A stretch of 64,000 bases of DNA from Chitinophaga eiseniae (GCF_012641265.1 NZ_JABAHZ010000003.1:558001-622000); one strand, 5' to 3'; positions 26,916 through 37,010 are shown, counted from the stretch's first letter. Program-made: numbers and translations. The notes: a model not told the origin generated them from the letters alone.

Positions 26916-27380
26916 ATGGAAGATGTAAAGGCATTAAATAGTGTGGCGGAGTTTCACTCCACTTTCAAACACCCCATTGAAAAATCGCCCGTTATCCCCA
27001 GCCAGCAAAGATGTGATTTGCGGGTATCCCTGCTCCAGGAAGAGCTGAATGAACTGAAAGCTGCTATTGCCGACAATAATATCACCGAGGTGGCCGATGC
27101 GCTCTGCGACCTGCAATACGTATTATCCGGCGCCATCCTGGAATTTGGCCTGGGCGAAAAATTTAATGCCCTTTTCAGTGAAGTGCACCGGTCTAATATG
27201 AGCAAAGCCTGCAAGTCGCAGGAAGAAGCAGAAAAAACGATTGCCCATTATAACAACGCAGAAAATACCGAGTGTTATTACAAAAAAGTAGAAGATCTGT
27301 ACCTGGTATACCGGACCTCCGACAATAAAACACTGAAGTCAGTGAATTATGCGGCGGCCCAGTTACAGGAGTTACTGTAA
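26916..27380 (+). CDS. MazG-like NTP pyrophosphohydrolase domain protein
   Basis: I choose the ATG at 26916 (154 residues, MEDVKALNSV); the frame is open from 26826 but that part overlaps the inverted repeat and looks non-coding. The all-alpha pyrophosphatase signature is present: EELNE at residues 42-46 and EVADALCDLQYVL at 58-70, giving the acidic side chains that bind magnesium. Such enzymes clean up non-canonical NTPs or act on dUTP-like substrates. It is monocistronic and convergent with the GH3 gene. Confidence 0.85.
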   Translation: MEDVKALNSVAEFHSTFKHPIEKSPVIPSQQRCDLRVSLLQEELNELKAAIADNNITEVADALCDLQYVLSGAILEFGLGEKFNALFSEVHRSNMSKACKSQEEAEKTIAHYNNAENTECYYKKVEDLYLVYRTSDNKTLKSVNYAAAQLQELL

Positions 27381-27386
27381 AGTGCG

Positions 27387-27559
27387 GACCGCGATTTTTT
27401 TTCTCGCAGAGGCGCAAAGCAGCAAAGATTGAAGCGAATTTTAAGCCCGCAGAGCGAGACGCTATATTGCCTCCCCGCTCTGCGGGCTTAAAATTCGCGC
27501 TCTTCTTCTTTTAAATTCTTTGCTGCTTTGCGCCTCTGCGAGAAAAAAAAATCGCGGTC
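27387..27559. repeat. Long nested inverted repeat, bidirectional terminator
   Basis: Outer arms 27387-27428 and 27517-27559 pair over about 42 bp with a one-base bulge in their T8/A9 tracts. Inner arms 27434-27456 and 27476-27498 pair perfectly over 23 bp. The arms contain TTTGCTGCTTTGCGCCTCTG, which resembles the TTTGCGTCTTTGCGCC-type repeats seen in many Bacteroidota and cyanobacterial genomes (recalled, not searched). It fills the gap between convergent genes and has T-runs suited to stop transcripts from both sides. Confidence 0.85.
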
Positions 27560-27575
27560 TGACCAATAAACAAAT

Positions 27576-29873
27576 TTACTGCAATTCCAGTTTCGCCTTT
27601 AAGCGTATGTCTGCAGACGAAGCGCCGATCATCACATCAAAGCTGCCTGGCTCTGCTTCCCATTGCAACTTGCTGTTGAAGAACGACAACTTCTCTTTGT
27701 CGATCGTAAAATGCAGTTGCTTACTTTCCCCCGGTTGCAACAGCACCTTTTGAAAATCCTTCAACTCTTTTACCGGCCGCGTCACAGAAGCTACGGGGTC
27801 TCTCAGGTACAACTGTACCACTTCTTCCCCGGCATAGCTGCCGGTATTGGTCAGTGTGAAAGCCACATCGACAGATTGCTGGCTGCTCATGCGAACAGCG
27901 CTGAGCGTAAGATGATCATATTTAAAGGTGGTATAGCTTAGCCCATAACCAAAGGGAAACAGCGGATCGTTTTCTACATCCAGGTAGTTGGAGCGAAACT
28001 TCTGCGTAGGCCCTTCCGGCTGAGGGCGGCCCGTATTTTTGTGATTGTAGTAAATAGGGATCTGCCCAACATTCCGGGGAAAGCTCATGGTCAGCTTACC
28101 TGATGGATTGTAGGCGCCGAAAAGCACGTCTGCTATTGCATTGCCGGCTTCCTGCCCGGGGAACCACGCTTGCAGCATGGCAGCAGCCACTTCGTTTTCC
28201 ATATTCAAGGTGAGCGGGCGACCACTCATCACCACCAATACCAGTGGCTTACCTGTTTGGGCCAGCGCCTGTATTAATTTACGCTGACTCTCCGGAATAC
28301 CGATATCAGACCTACTGGCTGCTTCCCCACTCATTTCCGACGCTTCTCCCACTACTGCTACCACCACATCTGCTTTGGCGGCCGTATTCACTGCTTCAGA
28401 CAACATGTCGGCTGGTGACCTGCTATCAATATCTATCCTTTCACCAAATACATTTACCTTCTTTGCAAAGCTGGTATCATCGCTGATATTAGCGCCTTTG
28501 GCATACAATATATTCACCGCATTGCCTGCGGCCTGTTTCATTCCTGTCAGCACCGGCACCGATAACTGCGGATCGCCATTAACTGCCCAGGTACCCAGCA
28601 TATTATTTTTATTGTTGGCCAGTGGGCCAATCAGCGCAATAGTGCCTGTTTTCTTCAGGGGTAATACCTGCTTTTCATTTTTCAGCAGCACACAGGCGCG
28701 GGCGCCAAATTCCCGGGCAGCCTGTAGCTGCTCATTGCTACGAATTTCAGTCGCTGCTGCGGCTTTGTTACAATACCGGTAGGGGTCCTCAAATAATCCC
28801 AGCTTATATTTGGCTTCCAATATCCGGCGACAGGCAGCATCAATATCCGCTATAGATACCCGGTGTGTTTTCAGCGATCGTTCCAGGGTGGTGAGAAATC
28901 CCTCTCCTACCATGTCCATGTCTACGCCCGCCTTTAGCGCCAATGCGGACACTGTTGCCAGATCCCCCAGGCCATGATCTATCATTTCATTGATGGAAGT
29001 ATAATCGGTTACTACCATTCCTTTAAAACCCCATTGCTTCCTGAGCAGGTCTGTCAACAGCCACCTATTGGCGCTGGCCGGAATACCATCTATTTCATTG
29101 AAGGAAGTCATTATACTACCCGCGCCGGCATCCACGGCTGCTTTATAAGGAGGCAGGTAATATTCATACATTTTGATACGGCTCATATCGGTGGTGTTAT
29201 AGTCGCGACCCGCTTCTGCGGCGCCATACAACGCAAAATGTTTCACACAGGCCATTACGCTATTCCCATCTCCCAAATGATTTCCCTGGTACCCCTTTAC
29301 CATGGCTGCGGCGATCTTAGCGCCCAGGTAAGTATCTTCTCCCGAACCTTCTGCTACCCGCCCCCAACGTGGGTCCCGGGCAATATCCACCATCGGCGAA
29401 AAAACCCAGCTGAGTCCATCTGCTGCCGATTCCCGCGCCGCCAGCCTGGCACTGCGCGTTATCAGTCCCATATCCCAGCTACAGGACAGTCCCAACGGAA
29501 TAGGAAAGGAAGTTTTATATCCATGGATCACATCAGATCCGAATAACAGCGGAATTTTAAGCCGGCTATGGGTCACCGCCAGTTCCTGCGCCTGGCGGAT
29601 CTTATCCACGCCAATTACGCCAAACAAACCACCTACTTTACCACTGCTGATCTTTGCTTCTACATCGGTGCTCACCACCGCGCCGGTGGCTACGCCGCCG
29701 CCGGGCGTTAATAAGTTTAACTGCCCTATCTTTTCGGTCAACGTCATTTTACCCATCAACGCGGTGATAAAAGCATTCATCTTCGCCTCTTCCGGCAACG
29801 CCTTCTTTTGCGCGGTTACGCGCAGACAAGCGCAGGATAACAGTAAAGCAAAAGAAAAAAATATTCTTTTCAT
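27576..29873 (-). CDS. bglX: GH3 beta-glucosidase (BglX-like)
   Basis: The 765-residue protein has a signal peptide (MKRIFFSFALLLSCACLRVTAQ). The GH3 N-terminal domain includes PMVDIARDPRWGRVAEGSGE and the nucleophile Asp in GMVVTDYTSINE near residue 287. The GH3 C-terminal domain and a fibronectin III-like domain (about 660-755) follow. It should cleave glucosyl residues from the non-reducing end of oligosaccharides in the periplasm. Its place at the end of a locus with two GH144 enzymes suggests sophoro-oligosaccharides as substrate. It is 17 bp after the GH43 gene. Confidence 0.92.
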   Translation of the reverse strand: MKRIFFSFALLLSCACLRVTAQKKALPEEAKMNAFITALMGKMTLTEKIGQLNLLTPGGGVATGAVVSTDVEAKISSGKVGGLFGVIGVDKIRQAQELAVTHSRLKIPLLFGSDVIHGYKTSFPIPLGLSCSWDMGLITRSARLAARESAADGLSWVFSPMVDIARDPRWGRVAEGSGEDTYLGAKIAAAMVKGYQGNHLGDGNSVMACVKHFALYGAAEAGRDYNTTDMSRIKMYEYYLPPYKAAVDAGAGSIMTSFNEIDGIPASANRWLLTDLLRKQWGFKGMVVTDYTSINEMIDHGLGDLATVSALALKAGVDMDMVGEGFLTTLERSLKTHRVSIADIDAACRRILEAKYKLGLFEDPYRYCNKAAAATEIRSNEQLQAAREFGARACVLLKNEKQVLPLKKTGTIALIGPLANNKNNMLGTWAVNGDPQLSVPVLTGMKQAAGNAVNILYAKGANISDDTSFAKKVNVFGERIDIDSRSPADMLSEAVNTAAKADVVVAVVGEASEMSGEAASRSDIGIPESQRKLIQALAQTGKPLVLVVMSGRPLTLNMENEVAAAMLQAWFPGQEAGNAIADVLFGAYNPSGKLTMSFPRNVGQIPIYYNHKNTGRPQPEGPTQKFRSNYLDVENDPLFPFGYGLSYTTFKYDHLTLSAVRMSSQQSVDVAFTLTNTGSYAGEEVVQLYLRDPVASVTRPVKELKDFQKVLLQPGESKQLHFTIDKEKLSFFNSKLQWEAEPGSFDVMIGASSADIRLKAKLELQ

Positions 29874-29890
29874 ATAAAATCAGTTAGTGA

Positions 29891-31663
29891 TCAATCTACT
29901 TTCATTACCGCCGTGCGGGCTGATACCCCGTTCTCATTAATCGCTTCTATGCAGAAATAATAAGGCCGGTCTTTATCCATTCCCTTGTAATAATAATCAT
30001 TGTTGTTGTGCACCATGATGCAGCTATATAGCTTATCCGGTGCGATACCGGTGTAAATATTATAGGCATAGGCATTGTCTGCCGGCGACCATTTAATCCA
30101 CGCACTTCGTTTGTCCTTTTCCGTACGAAGCACCAGGAAATCCTTTACCGTATCCGGCAAGGCGCCGTTACCATGGCCAAATACCCGGAGTCCGCTCAGG
30201 GCAAATTTTCCACCAGGCATATGTATATTTTCCATTTTTATGTAGCGGGCCTGTACCGGCTGCGATAACTCAATGTAGTCATGGGGCACATCTTTCTTTT
30301 GCCGGCTCTTGTCTGCCAATACTTTCCAATGCTTACCATCGGTAGAATACCAGAGTATATACTGGTGATAGATATCCGTTTGCTTGCCCATAAAGGGAGC
30401 GTCCTGGTCGGCATAGTTCACCTGTACGGCATTTACCCGGCAAATATTACCCAGGTCCGTCTGTATCCATTCGCCCTTGTTACCGGTTGCAGCGCTCCAG
30501 TAGGTTTTAATATTTTCATCCACCGCATTATTCGGAAGATAGCCGCCCAGCACAGAAGATACAGCCACCGGCTTATTGTAATTCAACAGCATCCAGCCAG
30601 TAAAGCCCGCGTTGCTGAAGCCTGCGCTGTCGGCAGCTTCCCGGGAACCACGGGAAACATAATGTGGATAATCGCCAAACACCGTGTTACAATACATAAT
30701 ATCATCTTTATCGAAGCCGGCCGGCCAGTACCCGATACGCCGTTCAAAGCTGTTCTTTACAGCAATAACCATGGTAGATACATGCCACCAATAGCCTTCA
30801 TTATCCTGGAAAGTACTGCCATGTCCTGCTCCCCGGGCATATCCTCCCGGTTTATACGAAACAGGATTATGGGCTTGCGGAGTGAAAGGTCCCAACGGAT
30901 GATCGCTCACCACTACACCATCGGCATATCCGCTGAATTCTGTTCCCGGCGCACCATATTGCAGGTAGTATTTGCCATGGTGTTTGGTCATCCACGCTCC
31001 TTCAATAAAAGGATCGAGAAAGGTATTATCCTGGTATTCGCCAAACCGCTGCCATCCATACTTGTCTGGTTCCAGCAGGTACATTTCTTTCCGCGTGCCC
31101 TTCGGCTGGAAGGTAGTGCGGTCCATCTCCACACCATAAAGAGGATAACGGTTGCTGCTCCCGTTGTACATGTACAACCGTCCATCGTCATCGGCAAAAA
31201 AGTCGGGGTCCCAGCCGCCTATCTGTAGTGAATCAATGGCTTCTTTCCATTCATTGCCTTTGGGATTGGTGCTCATCCAGATAGGAAAATCGCTGGTATA
31301 GGTAGACCCAAATACCAGCAAGGTATCGCCCATTACCCACACTGCCGGTGCGCACAACTCGTCATACACATGGTGGAACGACTTCAAAAACTTCCGGGAT
31401 ACAAAATGCCAGTTCAGCAAATCAGGGCTCCACCAGTATCCCCATTGGTTGGTGGAAAAGAGATAGTAGTCGCCTTTATAATTAACGATCACCGGATCGG
31501 CAGTAGCCCGGTGCTTTCCCCAGGTGGTAAAGTTGGGAATGGGACAATAACCATAATCAATATTCACCGGGTTGCAATAAGTCGTTTGTGCATTTACATT
31601 AGTAACACCGGGCATTATACTTATCCACATCAAAACGATATACAGGCATCTTTTCATGATCAT
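29891..31663 (-). CDS. GH43-family glycosidase with F5/8C (discoidin) domain
   Basis: About 590 residues. I take the ATG at 31663, which forms a TGATG stop-start with the upstream GH144 gene; an ATG at 31657 is also possible. A signal peptide (MKRCLYIVLMWIS) precedes a five-bladed propeller with the GH43 Asp in ATADPVIVNYKGDYYLF and a WDPDFFADDDGRLYMY blade. The acid Glu is probably in FIEGAWMTKHHGKYYL. A discoidin-like sugar-binding domain (about 360-490) and a C-terminal FN3-like domain (about 505-590) follow. Specificity cannot be read; GH43 enzymes usually act on arabinosides or xylosides, so it may trim side groups. Confidence 0.82.
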   Translation of the reverse strand: MIMKRCLYIVLMWISIMPGVTNVNAQTTYCNPVNIDYGYCPIPNFTTWGKHRATADPVIVNYKGDYYLFSTNQWGYWWSPDLLNWHFVSRKFLKSFHHVYDELCAPAVWVMGDTLLVFGSTYTSDFPIWMSTNPKGNEWKEAIDSLQIGGWDPDFFADDDGRLYMYNGSSNRYPLYGVEMDRTTFQPKGTRKEMYLLEPDKYGWQRFGEYQDNTFLDPFIEGAWMTKHHGKYYLQYGAPGTEFSGYADGVVVSDHPLGPFTPQAHNPVSYKPGGYARGAGHGSTFQDNEGYWWHVSTMVIAVKNSFERRIGYWPAGFDKDDIMYCNTVFGDYPHYVSRGSREAADSAGFSNAGFTGWMLLNYNKPVAVSSVLGGYLPNNAVDENIKTYWSAATGNKGEWIQTDLGNICRVNAVQVNYADQDAPFMGKQTDIYHQYILWYSTDGKHWKVLADKSRQKKDVPHDYIELSQPVQARYIKMENIHMPGGKFALSGLRVFGHGNGALPDTVKDFLVLRTEKDKRSAWIKWSPADNAYAYNIYTGIAPDKLYSCIMVHNNNDYYYKGMDKDRPYYFCIEAINENGVSARTAVMKVD

Positions 31664-32973
31664 CAATTTTTGGTGGCAGCTACCGTTTCAAAACCTAATT
31701 TATTCAGCCCCTGCTTAATTTCCGGGCAACTCATAAACAACTTCCAGAGCAGGCCGCTGCGGTAGTTTTCTATCATTACAATAATAGGGCCCTGGTCAAT
31801 CGCCAGGTGCGAAGTAGCATACCATTCCTTCGTTTCGTTAAACGCGTCTGTAAAACCGTACTGGCTCCAGATCTTATCTCCAAGGGTATAATAAAAATGC
31901 TTCAGCGCCTGCATGGAATATTCCGGTGTATAAGGGAATGCTGATAAAGCAGCCGTTGGCGAAATAGTACCCCAGTCGTTTTCCGGCGAATGTGCATTAT
32001 ATCCGTCATAGGTATCGCTGGCAGTTAATCCCCAACAGTCGGCGCTGTATCCCTTAAACCCTTTAGGGTTGCGAATACAGTGCTCCCGGTTAATCAGGGT
32101 ATGACGCACGTTTTGTTCCCAATAATTTGCGTAGCGGTCTTTCAGTCCACGCGGATCGAGCCCCAGGAAAGAATATTGCGAGAAAAAGAGGGGACCGCCA
32201 TAATCAAGTCCCAGTGGCAGTTTGATGCCATAAAATTCCCGGTCGTTCCGGAAATAAATGTTATTCACCCAACCATGATGGTATACTTCCGGGCTAACGG
32301 CATAACGGGGAGCAGCCGCCGCCAGCACATAGGTAATCAGGCATTCGTTCCATCCCCTGATTTCATGGTTCATACTCCAGCCGTTATTGGGGCTCCAATG
32401 CCAGTATAGTACGTTCTGGCCACCTTGTGTAAACCAGTTCCATTCAGTTTCCTGCCAGGTGGCATTGATTTTATCACGCAGCTCCTTTTCCAAAGGGTTG
32501 TTGGCATCAAAATACTGCCGGGCACACAACAAGCCCTGAAGCAGAAAAGAAGTTTCTACCAGGTCGGCTCCATCATCTTTACGACTGAAGGGAATCGTTT
32601 TACCGGTATTGCCATTCAGCCAATGTGGAAAAGCACCATGATAACTATCGGCCTTCCGTAAGAAATTGACCATTTTCAGCAACCGTTCTGCTGCCGCCGT
32701 CCGGGTGATCCACTTATGTTCCGTTGCTACAACAATGGCCATTACACCGAACCCGGTGCCGCCGGTGGTCACTACCTCATCACCATATGCAGCCTGATTG
32801 CTACGTTCGCGTGCCATGCCCGATACCGGGTGTGCAAAATCCCAGAAGTAGCGGAAGGTCTGTTGCTGCACCAGGTCTAATAACTGTTCATCGGAAAGTT
32901 TTGCTTTCTTCTGCGCGTTGACAGGCATAGACGACAAGAGCAGGCAAAAGCCCATCAGTATAATATATCTCAT
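31663..32973 (-). CDS. GH144-type endo-beta-1,2-glucanase (secreted)
   Basis: This 436-residue protein has a signal peptide (MRYIILMGFCLLLSSMPVNAQ). A single (alpha/alpha)6 domain of the glucoamylase-like/GH144 family follows, with TFRYFWDFAHPVSGMARER near the N-terminus and GGPLFFSQYSFLGLDPRG and AIDQGPIIVMIENYRSGLLW near the C-terminus. The founding GH144 member is an endo-beta-1,2-glucanase of Chitinophaga pinensis, so linear beta-1,2-glucan is the likely substrate. It is a close paralogue of the neighbouring enzyme (32985-34652) but lacks the Ig-like domain and lipidation site, so it is probably periplasmic. Confidence 0.88.
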   Translation of the reverse strand: MRYIILMGFCLLLSSMPVNAQKKAKLSDEQLLDLVQQQTFRYFWDFAHPVSGMARERSNQAAYGDEVVTTGGTGFGVMAIVVATEHKWITRTAAAERLLKMVNFLRKADSYHGAFPHWLNGNTGKTIPFSRKDDGADLVETSFLLQGLLCARQYFDANNPLEKELRDKINATWQETEWNWFTQGGQNVLYWHWSPNNGWSMNHEIRGWNECLITYVLAAAAPRYAVSPEVYHHGWVNNIYFRNDREFYGIKLPLGLDYGGPLFFSQYSFLGLDPRGLKDRYANYWEQNVRHTLINREHCIRNPKGFKGYSADCWGLTASDTYDGYNAHSPENDWGTISPTAALSAFPYTPEYSMQALKHFYYTLGDKIWSQYGFTDAFNETKEWYATSHLAIDQGPIIVMIENYRSGLLWKLFMSCPEIKQGLNKLGFETVAATKN

Positions 32974-32984
32974 GATTTATTTTT

Positions 32985-34652
32985 TTAAAGATGTGGACTG
33001 GTAAATCCCAAACGTTGCATACCAGTCTTTACTTCGGGACAGCTCATAAACAGGTTCCACAACAATCCTGTGCGGTAATTTTCTATCATCACAATGATGG
33101 GACCCTGGTCGATGGCCAGGAAAGAGTCGGCAAACCAGTTATGTTGCAGGGAGAAAGCATCGGTAAATCCATACTCTTTCCAGAGTTTATCTCCCAGCTT
33201 ATAGTAAAAGAATTTCAACGCCTGCATGGATGCTTCAGGCGTATAAGGGAACGACGACAATGCCGCCGTGGGTGCAATCACGCCTACATCGTTTGTGGGT
33301 GAGCTGGCATTATACCCATTGGGCACATCGCTGGCGGTAAGTCCCCAGCAATCTGCTCCATAGCCGTAGTGGCGGTCGCGATTAGCTACACAATACGCGT
33401 AATTGATGCGCGTATGGTTAGTTACCTGTTGCTCGTAATCGGCATATGCATCTTTCAATCCACGCGGGTTAATGCCCAGGAAAGAGTAGTGCGAAAAAAA
33501 CAGGGGGCCGCCATAGGCGGGGCCTAATGGCAAAAGAATACCTTCGTAAGATTGATTATTACGCATGGTACCATTCCCTGCCCAGCCATTGTCATACACA
33601 CTCCGGGGAATAGGATCGGGCGAAGATGCGGCCAGTACATAGGTGATCAGGCATTCGTTCCAGCCTTTGATGGGCATGTTCATATCCCATTGGTAGTTGC
33701 TGCTCCAGTGCCAGTACAAGGTTTGTTCGCCACCTTTGCGAAACCAGGTCCACTCTACCCCATTACAAATGGTATTGATATCATTTCGTAGCTGCGTTTC
33801 CGTTATATCTGTTTTATTAAAATACTGCCGCGCAGTGAGCAGGCCTTGTACCAGGTAAGATGTTTCCACCAGGTCGGCGCCGTTATCTTTGGTACTGAAT
33901 GGCACTACCGCGCCGGTGCTGCCATGGAGCCAATGCGGGAAAGCGCCGTGAAAGCGGGCAGCTTTCGTGAGCAGGAAGCTCGTCATTTGTTGCAGGCGAT
34001 GCACTGCATCGGTACGTGAAACAAAACCCCGCTCTACGGCTACTACCGTGGCCATGATGCCGAAGCCAGAGCCACCTGAAGTTACCGTCTCTCCACTGGT
34101 ATTCCTTTCCCGGGCCAATCCACTCACCGGGTGTCCGAAATCCCAGAAATATTTAAAGGTTTGCTGCTGTACTAAAGTGAGCAGGGCCTCATCGGTAATG
34201 CGGGGAAATTTATCGGTGGTATCTATCCCGGTAAAAACAGACAGGGTGACCGCCGATAATAACTTCGACTGCCGGGTAGACTGCAGGGAAATGCCGGCCG
34301 TAATCGTATAGGCAGTAAGGTTAGCCAATGCGGTGGTAGGCTGTAACACCAGTGTACTATCTCTATTTTCCCAGGAAATATTAAAAGGTACGTTCGTTCC
34401 ATTTCCGCTGAAGGAACAAGCTGCCGCAGCAGTACTACGCTGTACCGCATCGCTGAAGGAAATCCGGATAACGGGGTGGGTACCGGTACCCATATACGAA
34501 AATCCATCGGCCTTACCATCCACACTCAAAGCCGCAAAGTTTAATGGCAGGGGGGTAACAGGCGGAGGCAACGGTTTGTCGCCCCCGCTTTTACCACAAC
34601 CCACTGCCATCAGCAGTAAAGCACTATATATGATACGAGACAATCCTGTCAT
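32985..34652 (-). CDS. GH144-type endo-beta-1,2-glucanase with Ig-like domain, lipoprotein
   Basis: This 555-residue protein has a lipoprotein signal (SALLLMAVGCGKSGG, lipidated Cys in VGCGK). A Big_5-like Ig domain (about 38-140) and a GH144 catalytic domain (about 150-550) follow, the latter near-parallel to the paralogue 12 bp downstream (LVQQQTFKYFWDFGHPVSGL, AIDQGPIIVMIENYRTGLLW). The lipid anchor and Ig spacer point to a cell-surface enzyme that makes the first cuts in the polymer. It lies 12 bp after the LamG lipoprotein gene in the same transcript. Confidence 0.88.
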   Translation of the reverse strand: MTGLSRIIYSALLLMAVGCGKSGGDKPLPPPVTPLPLNFAALSVDGKADGFSYMGTGTHPVIRISFSDAVQRSTAAAACSFSGNGTNVPFNISWENRDSTLVLQPTTALANLTAYTITAGISLQSTRQSKLLSAVTLSVFTGIDTTDKFPRITDEALLTLVQQQTFKYFWDFGHPVSGLARERNTSGETVTSGGSGFGIMATVVAVERGFVSRTDAVHRLQQMTSFLLTKAARFHGAFPHWLHGSTGAVVPFSTKDNGADLVETSYLVQGLLTARQYFNKTDITETQLRNDINTICNGVEWTWFRKGGEQTLYWHWSSNYQWDMNMPIKGWNECLITYVLAASSPDPIPRSVYDNGWAGNGTMRNNQSYEGILLPLGPAYGGPLFFSHYSFLGINPRGLKDAYADYEQQVTNHTRINYAYCVANRDRHYGYGADCWGLTASDVPNGYNASSPTNDVGVIAPTAALSSFPYTPEASMQALKFFYYKLGDKLWKEYGFTDAFSLQHNWFADSFLAIDQGPIIVMIENYRTGLLWNLFMSCPEVKTGMQRLGFTSPHL

Positions 34653-34663
34653 AAATAGCGGTA

Positions 34664-35491
34664 TTATTTACCCCGGCCCTCCAGTTTTACCAGGGCGCCC
34701 ACTTCTTTATCGCTCAATGCTTTGTTGTAGATCCTTACTTCATCTAAAGCGCCGGTAAGATAGCTGGCCCAGGGCTGTGCATCTGTTGCGGAAGTAAGGC
34801 TGGGCACCGTTTGAAACTGTGAAGTGCCAAACACCATTTTACCCGGGTTAGCAAATGCCAACTGGCCAAATCCGCTATTCACCTTGGTATCAATCTTCTG
34901 GCCGTTTACATATACCCGGAAGGTGTCTACACCGTTATACGACACGGCGATATTGGTCCATATTTTCCAGATGTTCATCACCTCATAGTTGCCCAGCCAG
35001 CCATCGCCATGCTGACCGGTGACATGTGCTTTCAAAACGGCTTTGGAATCCGTACTGCCATTTTCAAAGAAGATATCTATGTTACCCCAGAAAGACTTGG
35101 TATTACTCAGACTTATCAGTCCTACCATCCCATCGGTATTCTGCGGGGCATTTACCCACATGGTGAGGGTAAATGCTTTAAGACCGGTAATGCTGCTACC
35201 GGGCGAAAACAATGCATATGATTTGTCGGCGCCTTTGAGTGCGCCGCCTTTGATGCCCTGGGCAAAGCTGGTACCGCTGTTGTCGCAGGCGGTTTTAGAA
35301 ATGCTGTCTACCAGGTTGCCATTAAATCCCCAGTAGGCCACCAGGCTGCCAGGGGCAATTTCGCTGGTGCTGGAGTATCCGTCGATAGATAATGCAGGCG
35401 CATAACTGCCGGCATCAAACTTTTTATAGCAGGCCGACAATAAGAGTGCAGCTGCTGCCAGTATTGCATATGATGAATATCTGAATTGCAT
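34664..35491 (-). CDS. LamG-domain lipoprotein, probable surface glycan-binding protein
   Basis: The 275-residue protein begins with a lipoprotein signal (AILAAAALLLSACYKKFD). A laminin-G/concanavalin A-like beta-sandwich spans about 50-270, with GSLVAYWGFNGNLVDS, AFTLTMWVNAP and TGALDEVRIYNKALSD, typical of the Laminin_G_3 type. It follows SusD by 17 bp and takes the place of a SusE/SusF protein, so it probably binds the target glycan at the cell surface. It has no catalytic motif. Confidence 0.85.
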   Translation of the reverse strand: MQFRYSSYAILAAAALLLSACYKKFDAGSYAPALSIDGYSSTSEIAPGSLVAYWGFNGNLVDSISKTACDNSGTSFAQGIKGGALKGADKSYALFSPGSSITGLKAFTLTMWVNAPQNTDGMVGLISLSNTKSFWGNIDIFFENGSTDSKAVLKAHVTGQHGDGWLGNYEVMNIWKIWTNIAVSYNGVDTFRVYVNGQKIDTKVNSGFGQLAFANPGKMVFGTSQFQTVPSLTSATDAQPWASYLTGALDEVRIYNKALSDKEVGALVKLEGRGK

Positions 35492-35508
35492 GATCGTAGT
35501 ATTTGAAA

Positions 35509-36993
35509 TTAGTAGCCAGGGTTTTGTACCAGTGTGCCGGCGCTGATGTCTATTTCATCCTGCGGTACCGGCCATACTTCATTTTTGCCAGTTTTAAATC
35601 CCTTAGGACCAAATACAGTTGCAGCCCTACCCTGGCGGATTACGTCGAAATAACGGTCATTTTCCATGGCCAGTTCCACCCTTCTTTCATGCCAGATGGC
35701 TTTGCGTACGGCTTCTTTATCGGTAGCCGTAACATCCGGGAGGATAGCCGGGTTGCCCTGGCGGGCGCGTGCTCTCACTGCATTCAGTGATTGTAGTGCC
35801 TGCGCATTATTGCCGGTTTCATTGGCCGCTTCTGCATTCATCAGCAATACTTCCGCATAGCGCATTACCCGTACGTTCTGGTCGGCGCCTTCGTTATAGC
35901 CGGTTACATACAAACGGAAAGGCACATACGATTTCTGGTTAAACATGGGATTGTCGCCGCCTACCGGGATCACATCTCCCTCTGGGGTTGTTTCTCCCCT
36001 GAAAATGATAGTGCCATCTTTGCGGGGATCGCCGGGTTCGTACTCGCTTACCAGGTCGACGGTAGGCACGTTGAAGCCCCAGCCGCCGCCTACTACACCT
36101 TTTACGCCCTGCACCTGGGAGTATTGGGAGTTGGAAGCGTCTTTACTATCCAGGATAAGCTGGCATTGAATTTCAAATACAGACTCTGATGAATTTTCAT
36201 TGGGAATACGGAACATTTGCTCATAGTTGGCAAAGAGCGTATATCCTAATCCCATTACCTGGTTGGTATAGCTGAGCACATCAGCCCATTTCTGCTGGTA
36301 CATAGCCACCTTGGCATGCAGCGCTAAGGCAGCACCTTTGGTAGCACGTCCCTTGTCGGCAGCGGGATAGTTGGGCGGTAATACTGCGGCAGCTTCTGCC
36401 AGGTCTTTTTCAATAGCTGCCCATACCTGCGCTTTGGGCGTTCTGGCCAGGTTGTATTCGCTGGCTTCCGTAGGTACTTTCAGGCGCAGGGGCACATCGC
36501 CGTAAGCGCGTACCAGCCTGAAATATGCATAGGCGCGTACAAACTTTGCTTCTGCCAGGTAACGTGCTTTCAGTGCCTCATCCATCGTGATGGCTGGTAC
36601 ATGGTCGAGCACCTGGTTACAGAAATTAATTTCCTGGTATTGGCCTTTCCAGAAATCCAGTATTTGTCCTTCGGTAGCGGTAACGGAAAAGTCGTCGTAC
36701 TTATTCAGGAAGCTGGCATCTGCCGTATTACTTCCTTTTTCTGCATCATCGGAGCCCAGGCTCTCAATGGCAATAGCGGCAAAGGCTACCTGCTTCCATT
36801 CCCGGAGGTTGGCATATATAGCATTCACCGCTTTGGTAGCATCGGCTTCATTTTTCCAGAACTGTTCGTTGGGTTGTTGGCCCTGTGGCGGTACATCCAG
36901 GAATGACTTGCTGCAACCTGCCAGGAGGACGGGGGCAGTCAATATAACGCTAACAGATATACGCTGTATATAAAATTGGATTAATCGTTTCAT
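35509..36993 (-). CDS. SusD/RagB-family outer-membrane lipoprotein
   Basis: This 494-residue protein has a lipobox (VLLAGCSKSFLDVPPQGQ). The SusD pattern is clear: NEQFWKNEADATKAVNAIYA, TPR-like helices with AEAKFVRAYAYFRLVRAYGDVPL, and a C-terminal ERRVELAMENDRYFDVIRQG. SusD lids bind oligosaccharide and deliver it to the partner SusC channel. It lies 17 bp after susC in the same transcript. Confidence 0.95.
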   Translation of the reverse strand: MKRLIQFYIQRISVSVILTAPVLLAGCSKSFLDVPPQGQQPNEQFWKNEADATKAVNAIYANLREWKQVAFAAIAIESLGSDDAEKGSNTADASFLNKYDDFSVTATEGQILDFWKGQYQEINFCNQVLDHVPAITMDEALKARYLAEAKFVRAYAYFRLVRAYGDVPLRLKVPTEASEYNLARTPKAQVWAAIEKDLAEAAAVLPPNYPAADKGRATKGAALALHAKVAMYQQKWADVLSYTNQVMGLGYTLFANYEQMFRIPNENSSESVFEIQCQLILDSKDASNSQYSQVQGVKGVVGGGWGFNVPTVDLVSEYEPGDPRKDGTIIFRGETTPEGDVIPVGGDNPMFNQKSYVPFRLYVTGYNEGADQNVRVMRYAEVLLMNAEAANETGNNAQALQSLNAVRARARQGNPAILPDVTATDKEAVRKAIWHERRVELAMENDRYFDVIRQGRAATVFGPKGFKTGKNEVWPVPQDEIDISAGTLVQNPGY

Positions 36994-37010
36994 AAAAAAG
37001 CTGCTTTAGA

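Noticed and set aside
30281..31228. 315-codon plus-strand open frame across the GH43 gene
   Set aside because: It is the complement of a gene with GH43, discoidin and signal-peptide features; long shadow frames are common in this G+C range.
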